A stretch of DNA of 64,000 bases from Saccharothrix sp. HUAS TT1 (GTDB lineage: Bacteria > Actinomycetota > Actinomycetes > Mycobacteriales > Pseudonocardiaceae), in the NCBI RefSeq assembly GCF_040744945.1, contig NZ_CP160453.1, forward strand, positions 1,612,001-1,676,000, in the 5' to 3' direction. Every line of letters starts with the position of its first letter. The first letter of the stretch is position 1. The translations under genes and the position numbers were made by a program. Below are positions 62,878-64,000 of this stretch, piece after piece. Below the pieces are notes generated by a model that was not told the DNA's origin, searched no databases, and was given only the letters and a program-made list of their open reading frames with translations.

Positions 62878-64000
62878 ATGGAGTCCCTGCTCGCCGAGCT
62901 CCGCTCCGCCGTCGGCGTCGACGCGGTGCTGACCGATCCCGACGTCACCGCGAGCTACCGGCGGGACATGATGCCGCTGGCGCCCCACGGCCGGCCGCTG
63001 GCCGTGGTGCTGCCGACGTCCGCCGAGCAGGTGCGGGCGGTGGTCCGGGCGTGCGCGGCGGCGCGGACGCCGATCGTGCCGCGCGGCGCGGGCAGCGGCC
63101 TGTCCGGCGCGGCGAACGCCGTCGAGGGCTGCGTGGTGCTGGTGACCACGAAGATGAACGCCATCCTGGAGATCGACCCGGACAACCGGCTGGCCGTGGT
63201 CGAACCCGGGGTGGTGAACCTCGACCTGCGCGCCGCCGTGGAGAAGCACGGGCTGTTCTACCCGCCGGACCCGTCGAGCTACGACTGGTGCACGATCGGC
63301 GGGAACCTGTCCACCAACGCGGGCGGGCTGTGCTGCGTGAAGTACGGCGTCACCACGGACTCCGTGCTCGGGCTGGACGTGGTGCTCGCCGACGGCGAGC
63401 TGCTGCGCACCGGCCGGCGGACCGTCAAGGGCGTCGCGGGCTACGACCTGACCAAGCTGTTCGTCGGCAGCGAGGGCACGCTCGGCGTGATCACCCGCGC
63501 CACCCTGGCGCTGCGCCCGCTGCCCCAGTCCCCGGCGACGCTGGTGGCCTCGTTCGGCAGCACGGCGGACGCGGGCGCGGCGGTGAGCCGGGTGGTGACC
63601 GAGGGCGTCGTGCCCTCGTTGATGGAGATCATGGACCGCACCTCGATCCGCGCGGTCGAGCAGTACCTGAAGACCGACCTGAGCGCCGAGGCGGCCCTGC
63701 TGCTCTGCCAGTCCGACTCGGGCGGCGAGGCGGGTCGGCGCGAGCTGGCCGCGATCGAGCAGGCGTGCGTGGCCGCGGGCGCCGAGCTGGTCTACGCGAC
63801 CGAGGACCTGGGCGAGGGCCGTGACCTGCTCGCGGCGCGGCGGGCGGTGCTGACCGCGCTGGAGGTCTACGGCGCCTGGCTGACCGACGACGTGTGCGTG
63901 CCGCGGACGCGGATCGCCGACCTGATCGCCGGGTGCGAGCGGATCAGCGAGTCGGCCGGGCTGCGGATCGCCGTGGTCGGCCACGCGGGCGACGGCAACA
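62878..64000 (+). CDS. FAD-binding oxidase, GlcD/D-lactate dehydrogenase type (partial, C-terminus off window)
   Basis: The ATG at 62878 opens a frame that runs off the right edge after 374 residues. The FAD-binding PCMH domain is clear ('PTSAEQVRAVVRACAAART', 'VPRGAGSGLSGAANAVEG', 'GGNLSTNAGGLCCVKYGVT', 'VKGVAGYDLTKLFVGSEG'). The C-terminal FAD-oxidase domain includes 'IAVVGHAGDGN' at the edge. Members oxidise D-2-hydroxy acids such as glycolate, D-lactate or 2-hydroxyglutarate. TAGCGT lies 6 bases before the ATG, so it is probably leaderless. The remaining third is missing. Confidence 0.87.
   Translation, partial: MESLLAELRSAVGVDAVLTDPDVTASYRRDMMPLAPHGRPLAVVLPTSAEQVRAVVRACAAARTPIVPRGAGSGLSGAANAVEGCVVLVTTKMNAILEIDPDNRLAVVEPGVVNLDLRAAVEKHGLFYPPDPSSYDWCTIGGNLSTNAGGLCCVKYGVTTDSVLGLDVVLADGELLRTGRRTVKGVAGYDLTKLFVGSEGTLGVITRATLALRPLPQSPATLVASFGSTADAGAAVSRVVTEGVVPSLMEIMDRTSIRAVEQYLKTDLSAEAALLLCQSDSGGEAGRRELAAIEQACVAAGAELVYATEDLGEGRDLLAARRAVLTALEVYGAWLTDDVCVPRTRIADLIAGCERISESAGLRIAVVGHAGDGN

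Overview
The window is a 64-kb piece of chromosome from a high-GC actinobacterium. GC-rich third codon positions, many GTG starts, leaderless promoters and the gene families all point to the order Pseudonocardiales, probably a Saccharothrix-, Actinosynnema- or Lentzea-like organism. This placement is inferred from gene content and synteny, not from a marker gene. The DNA is densely coded core chromosome. I see no prophage, insertion sequence, CRISPR array or large biosynthetic cluster.

Layout, left half. A partial GH63-like glycosidase (1-2400, minus) and an M20 peptidase (2574-4004, minus) are followed by a branched-chain 2-oxoacid dehydrogenase operon (E1alpha, E1beta, E2; 4470-8090), a MerR regulator and an AhpD-like protein. 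From 9.8 to 17.5 kb lies a fatty-acid beta-oxidation region: acyl-CoA dehydrogenase, SCP2 protein, TetR regulator, htdX-like dehydratase, fabG4-like reductase and fadA2-like thiolase, with an esterase and an OhrR/MarR regulator inserted. Next come a putative lipoprotein, a SIMPL protein, a 48-residue protein, a candidate small RNA, a PIN/NYN-like protein, a thioredoxin-NHL protein, a stand-alone GroES-like protein, a VanW-family protein, a DUF1206 membrane protein and a DGPF-protein/ECF sigma pair. A broken DinB-family gene follows. A fadE5-like dehydrogenase (28411-30255, minus) is the second beta-oxidation locus.

Right half. There is a LuxR-type regulator divergent from a sodium:solute symporter, a second OhrR regulator, an APH-like kinase, tRNA-Gly(CCC), dcd, a CDF transporter, an etfD-like Fe-S oxidoreductase, an SMR/TetR pair and a DUF4097 lipoprotein. 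The dnaK-grpE-dnaJ-hspR operon (42.1-46.3 kb) and clpB (48.5-51.1 kb) surround a flavohaemoglobin-like gene and a VOC protein. An orphan three-gene operon resembling ESX/type VII substrates (52.8-54.6 kb) precedes pyrE, a TrmH/SpoU methyltransferase, a GH76 protein and a sugar module (TIM-barrel protein, LacI, PfkB kinase, P-loop kinase). A DedA protein and a partial FAD-linked oxidase end the window.

Two regulons can be read from the DNA. HspR-type HAIR palindromes (TTGAG-N9-CTCAA) lie before dnaK (two copies) and clpB (one copy), and hspR closes the dnaK operon. A second repeated motif, TACT-N4-RGTA, lies in four promoters of fatty-acid oxidation genes: SCP2/TetR, fabG4/fadA2, fadE5 and etfD. 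It is palindromic, and the TetR gene beside the first copy is its best candidate reader. Two OhrR-like regulators 20 kb apart also have operators of the same 21-bp design. Many genes appear leaderless, with a TANNNT -10 box 5-8 bases before the start codon; I used this to choose several starts.
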